A model generated the notes under the pieces. It did not search any database. It was given only the letters and a program-made list of their open reading frames with translations, and had not been told where the DNA came from. This document shows, in pieces, positions 60,985 through 64,000 of a stretch of 64,000 nucleotides of DNA; the first letter of the stretch is position 1; the number at the start of each line of letters is the position of its first letter. Origin of the DNA: Streptomyces violaceusniger Tu 4113 (GTDB taxonomy: Bacteria; Actinomycetota; Actinomycetes; Streptomycetales; Streptomycetaceae); the NCBI RefSeq assembly GCF_000147815.2, contig NC_015957.1:7812001-7876000 (forward strand), read 5' to 3'. The translations under genes and the position numbers were made by a program.

Positions 60985-62049
60985 TCATATCCGCCCCTCC
61001 CTGCGCTCAGTCACCAGCAGCCACAGCAGATAGGCCCCGCCCAGCATCCCCGTCAGCACTCCGACCGGAAGCTGGTCGGCACCGAAGGCCCGCTGGGCCG
61101 CCCAGTCGGCGGTGACCAGCAGGGCCGCGCCCATCCAGGCCGCGGGGAGCAGGTTGGGCCCGGACGAGCGGGTGAGCCTGCGGGCGAGCTGCGGGGCGAC
61201 GAGCGCCACGAAGGCGACGGGCCCGGCGGCGGCCGTGGCGGCGGCGGTGAACACGACGGCCGTGAACATGAGCACCAGCCGGGTGCGCTCGACCCGCACC
61301 CCGAGGGCGTACGCGCTGTCGTCACCCATCTCCAGCATCCGCAGGTTCCGCGCCTGCCCGAGGACGACGGGCAGGAGCACCGCGCAGCCGCACGCCAGCG
61401 GCCACACCTGGGCCCAGTCCCGCCCGTTGAGCGATCCGGCGATCCACACCACCGCGCGGGTCGCGTCCAGGATGTCGGCCCTGGTGAGCAGATAGCCGTT
61501 GACGGCGGTGAGCATCGCGGACGTGCCGATGCCCACCAGCACCAGCCGGTATCCGTGCACGCCGCGCCGCCAGGCCAGCGTGTAGACCGCGAACCCGGTC
61601 AGCAGGCCGCCGCCGAGCGCGCCGATGGCGACCTCGGTCGGATCGCCCTGGAGGAGGACGATCACGGTGAGCGCCCCGGCCGCAGACCCCTGGCCGAGGC
61701 CGATCACGTCCGGACTGCCCAGCGGGTTGCGGGAGATGGACTGGAAGATCGCCCCGGCCACCCCGAGGGCCGCACCGACCAGCAGCCCCACCAGGATCCG
61801 CGGCAGCCGCAGTTCGTTGACGATGAAGTCCTGGGCCACGGTGCCGTTTCCGGCCAGGGTGCGCAGGACATCGGCGGGGGCGAGGGGGAAGTCGCCGGTG
61901 CCGATCAGGACCACGCTCATCGCCAGCGCCACGACGAGCAGCAGCAGCCCCACGACCGCGCCACGCACGTCCAGGCGCAGCGAGAGGCCGGCGGTGCGCA
62001 GTGTGACCCCGCGCGTCCCGCGCTTGCTGGTGCGCTTGCTGGCGTTCAC
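60985..62049 (-). CDS. siderophore ABC transporter permease (FecCD family)
   Basis: 354-aa membrane permease with about 9-10 helices. FecCD marks: DFIVNELRLPRILVGLLVGA, LGVAGAIFQSISRNPLGSPD, GLGQGSAAGALTVI, and near the C-terminus GPVAFVALVAPQLARRLTRS. GTG 62049 overlaps the upstream permease stop (GTGA), with AAGGATGG as ribosome site. It forms a heterodimer with its neighbour. Confidence 0.93.
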   Translation of the reverse strand: MNASKRTSKRGTRGVTLRTAGLSLRLDVRGAVVGLLLLVVALAMSVVLIGTGDFPLAPADVLRTLAGNGTVAQDFIVNELRLPRILVGLLVGAALGVAGAIFQSISRNPLGSPDVIGLGQGSAAGALTVIVLLQGDPTEVAIGALGGGLLTGFAVYTLAWRRGVHGYRLVLVGIGTSAMLTAVNGYLLTRADILDATRAVVWIAGSLNGRDWAQVWPLACGCAVLLPVVLGQARNLRMLEMGDDSAYALGVRVERTRLVLMFTAVVFTAAATAAAGPVAFVALVAPQLARRLTRSSGPNLLPAAWMGAALLVTADWAAQRAFGADQLPVGVLTGMLGGAYLLWLLVTERREGRI

Positions 62050-63095
62050 AGTTGGGCCATCCTTCGGCGGCGTACGAGATAGATGAACAGGGGCCCGCCG
62101 ATGAACGTGGTGACGATGCCGACCTGCAGTTCCGCGGGCCGGGTGACCAGCCGCCCCAGCACATCGGAGCCCAGCAGGAGAACGGGCGAGAGCACGGCGG
62201 CGTACGGCAGGATCCAGCGCATGTCGGGCCCGGTGATCGCGCGGACCAGATGCGGCACGATCAGCCCGACGAACGCGATCGGCCCGCAGGCGGCGGTCGC
62301 GGCCCCGCACAGCAGGGTGACGGCGGCCATCGAGAGCGCCCGGGTGCGGTTGAGGTTGGTGCCGAGCGCGCGCGCCGTGTCGTCGCCGAGCGCCACGGCA
62401 TTGAGCGAACGGCCGAGCGCGAGCGCGAGCACCGCGCCGATCAGGAGGAACGGGGTCACCTGCCGGACCACGGTCATATTGGCGGAGGCGAGCGAACCGA
62501 CCGTCCAGAAGCGCATCTTGTCGAGCGCCGCGCTGTCCAGTAGCTGCACGGCGTTGACGTAGCCGTAGAGCGCCGCGTACACCGCCGTACCGGCGAGCGC
62601 GAGCCGCACCGGGGTGGCGCTCCGGCTGCCGCCGAGCGCGTACACCAGCACGGAGACGACGGCGGTGCCGAGGAACGCGAACCACACATAGCCGGTCAGG
62701 GAGGTGACGCCGAGAAAGCTGATGGCCGAGACGACGGCGGCGGACGCGCCCGCGTTCAGCCCCAGCAGCCCGGGGTCGGCGAGCGGGTTGCGGGTGAGGG
62801 CCTGGATGACCGCGCCCGCGAGGCCGAGGCCGACCCCGACGAGCAGCCCGAGGATGGTGCGCGGCAGCCGTACGTCCCGGATCACCACATCGGTGTCGCT
62901 GCCGGTGTAGTGGAACAGCCCGTGCCACACCTGGTCCAGCGGAATCGGCTTGGCGCCGATCGCGATGGACGCCGCGGCGATCGCCAGCAGCACGCCCAGG
63001 GAGGCGACCAGGCCTGTCGCACGGCCCGCGGTGCGCCGCCGGGGCGGCGCGCTCGCTGTCTCGGTCCCGGCTTTCGCCGGACTGACCAGGGTCAC
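62046..63095 (-). CDS. siderophore ABC transporter permease (FecCD family), first gene of operon
   Basis: 349-aa FecCD permease. Segments: VVIRDVRLPRTILGLLVGVG, LGLAGAVIQALTRNPLADPG, LLGLNAGASAAVV, GPIAFVGLIVPHLVRAITGP. GTG 63095 is preferred, because GGAG lies 6 nt upstream; GTG 63107 has none. The promoter region carries an iron box about 36 bp upstream. No binding-protein gene is present, so the lipoprotein must be encoded elsewhere. Confidence 0.92.
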   Translation of the reverse strand: MTLVSPAKAGTETASAPPRRRTAGRATGLVASLGVLLAIAAASIAIGAKPIPLDQVWHGLFHYTGSDTDVVIRDVRLPRTILGLLVGVGLGLAGAVIQALTRNPLADPGLLGLNAGASAAVVSAISFLGVTSLTGYVWFAFLGTAVVSVLVYALGGSRSATPVRLALAGTAVYAALYGYVNAVQLLDSAALDKMRFWTVGSLASANMTVVRQVTPFLLIGAVLALALGRSLNAVALGDDTARALGTNLNRTRALSMAAVTLLCGAATAACGPIAFVGLIVPHLVRAITGPDMRWILPYAAVLSPVLLLGSDVLGRLVTRPAELQVGIVTTFIGGPLFIYLVRRRRMAQL

Positions 63096-63130
63096 GCGGA
63101 ACTCCACCTCACAGCACGGCCGATCAGGAC

Positions 63131-63149
63131 TCAGGTTAGGTTACCCTAA
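63131..63149. promoter_or_regulatory. DmdR/IdeR-type iron box
   Basis: TCAGGTTAGGTTACCCTAA matches 16 of 19 bases of the actinobacterial iron box TTAGGTTAGGCTAACCTAA. It lies just ahead of the siderophore permease operon and would let the iron-bound DmdR/DtxR-family repressor block the operon when iron is plentiful. Confidence 0.85.
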
Positions 63150-63196
63150 GTCCCGCTGGTCGCATCCGTACGGGTTCCCCGGGGCGCGAGTCCGGC

Positions 63197-64000
63197 TCAC
63201 CACCCCAGCCGTGCCAGCGCCTTCCCCGCATCCGCCTCGCTCACACCGTCCCCCGCCTCGGACCACGCCGCCGCGCACAGCGCCCGCAGACCGTCCAGCG
63301 GCTCCTCGGCCTCGCCCTCCAGCACCAGCTCGCGCTGGGCGACCCGCGCGGTCCAACCCCCGCACCGGAAACCGCCGGACGCCTCGTCGTGCGCCACCTC
63401 CGGCTGCGGGGTGAGCAGCCCCCGCAGGTCGCGGTCCACATACGCCGGCCGGTGCCGGGGCTCGGCGGCCAGCAACTGTGCGGGCGTGGTCACCCCGGTC
63501 AGCACCAGCAGCGAGTCCACCCCTCCCGCGTACGCGCCCTCGATGTCGGTGTCCAGCCGGTCCCCGACCACCAGCGGCCGCTCGGCGCCGGTCCGCAGAA
63601 CCGTCTCCCGGTGCATCGGCGGCAGCGGCTTCCCCGCGGCCTGCGGGGTCTTGCCCGTGACGATGCGCACGACCTCCACCGCCGCGCCGTTGCCCGGGGC
63701 GATGCCCCGCCCGCTGGGAATCGTCAGATCCAGGTTGGAGGCGAACCACGGCACCCCGCGCGCCACCGCGTACCCCGCCTCCGCGAGCCGCGCCCACGGC
63801 ATGTCCGGCCCCCCGTAGCCCTGCGCCACCGCCGCCGGGTCGTCGTCCGCCGAATCCACCGGGGTCAGCCCGCGCTCGCGCAGCGCCACCCGCAGCCCCT
63901 CCCCGCCGATCACCAGCACCCGCGCCCCCTTCGGCAACTGCTCGGAGATCAGCCGGGCGACCGCCTGCGCGGAGGTGATCACATCGTCGGGGGCGGCGGG
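63197..64000 (-). CDS. HAD-IIA family hydrolase (NagD-like), N-terminus beyond window
   Basis: Partial; 267 codons are visible, and the frame stays open to the window end (…PAAPDDVITSAQAVARL), so the start and catalytic DxD lie outside. Seen: GARVLVIGGEGLRVALRERGL, WFASNLDLTIPSGRGIAPGN with the motif II/III area, GKPLPPMHRETVLRTG and the motif IV VVGDRLDTDIEGAYAGGVDS. It is a phosphatase of small sugar or nucleotide phosphates. The C-terminal 60 residues form an extra small domain. It ends 48 bp before the iron box, same strand, so it precedes the iron-regulated operon. Confidence 0.9.
   Translation of the reverse strand, partial: PAAPDDVITSAQAVARLISEQLPKGARVLVIGGEGLRVALRERGLTPVDSADDDPAAVAQGYGGPDMPWARLAEAGYAVARGVPWFASNLDLTIPSGRGIAPGNGAAVEVVRIVTGKTPQAAGKPLPPMHRETVLRTGAERPLVVGDRLDTDIEGAYAGGVDSLLVLTGVTTPAQLLAAEPRHRPAYVDRDLRGLLTPQPEVAHDEASGGFRCGGWTARVAQRELVLEGEAEEPLDGLRALCAAAWSEAGDGVSEADAGKALARLGW

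Overview
The window is very GC-rich, uses GTG/TTG starts and 4-base start/stop overlaps freely, and carries streptogrisins, a Streptomyces subtilisin inhibitor, a SepF-like protein, the Streptomyces-type gas vesicle set gvpOAFGJLSK and intergenic repeats familiar from Streptomyces. It is almost certainly a Streptomyces (or very close relative) chromosome. The gene order der-plsC-cmk-tyrA-aroH-rluB-scpB-scpA-parA-ald-...-nudix-pyrG-...-recN-nadK-tlyA matches, as I remember it, the conserved core block around SCO1749-SCO1784 of S. coelicolor. I see no rRNA, tRNA, CRISPR array, transposase or prophage.

Layout. 1-4.2 kb: extracellular proteolysis (3' end of an SSI-type inhibitor, streptogrisin D-like protease, slipin, streptogrisin B-like protease), each unit closed by a strong hairpin terminator. 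4.3-11.6 kb: one minus-strand operon (FAD/NAD(P) protein, ABC permease, ATPase, lipoprotein binding protein, two flavin-dependent monooxygenases), best explained as uptake and oxidative cleavage of an organosulfur compound. 12-20.5 kb: DUF5685 protein with a cysteine-rich tail, SepF-like cell-division protein, acyl-CoA dehydrogenase, MFS exporter, PIG-V type mannosyltransferase with two DnaA boxes upstream, an atypical PAP2 protein and an I78 peptidase inhibitor. 20.9-26.1 kb: eight translationally coupled gas vesicle genes behind a sigma-B-like promoter, followed by an orphan cytochrome oxidase subunit I. 26-31 kb: WYL regulator, glycosyltransferase plus an unrecognised partner, and two coupled genes of unknown function.

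31-47.6 kb is a housekeeping stretch, nearly all on the minus strand: ribosome assembly (der), lipid (plsC), nucleotide (cmk, pyrG), aromatic amino acid (tyrA, aroH), rRNA modification (rluB), chromosome condensation (scpA, scpB), a ParA-like ATPase with a small partner, alanine dehydrogenase, a STAND ATPase with a degenerate P-loop, and a Nudix hydrolase. 48-54.4 kb: GH15 trehalase/glucoamylase-like enzyme, PucR regulator, a Tat-exported GH64 beta-1,3-glucanase under a LacI-type operator, and a glycosyltransferase. 54.5-64 kb: recN, nadK, tlyA, small conserved proteins, an iron-box-controlled siderophore import operon lacking its binding protein, and the start-truncated HAD hydrolase at the window edge.

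The most unusual things are: a family of short in-phase tandem repeats in or next to many genes; a ~125 bp dispersed element with perfect 14-bp terminal inverted repeats placed at gene 3' ends; the gas vesicle/orphan CtaD pairing; a PAP2 protein lacking both active-site arginines; a STAND ATPase with Lys-to-Arg in Walker A; and the paired DnaA boxes far from any visible replication origin.
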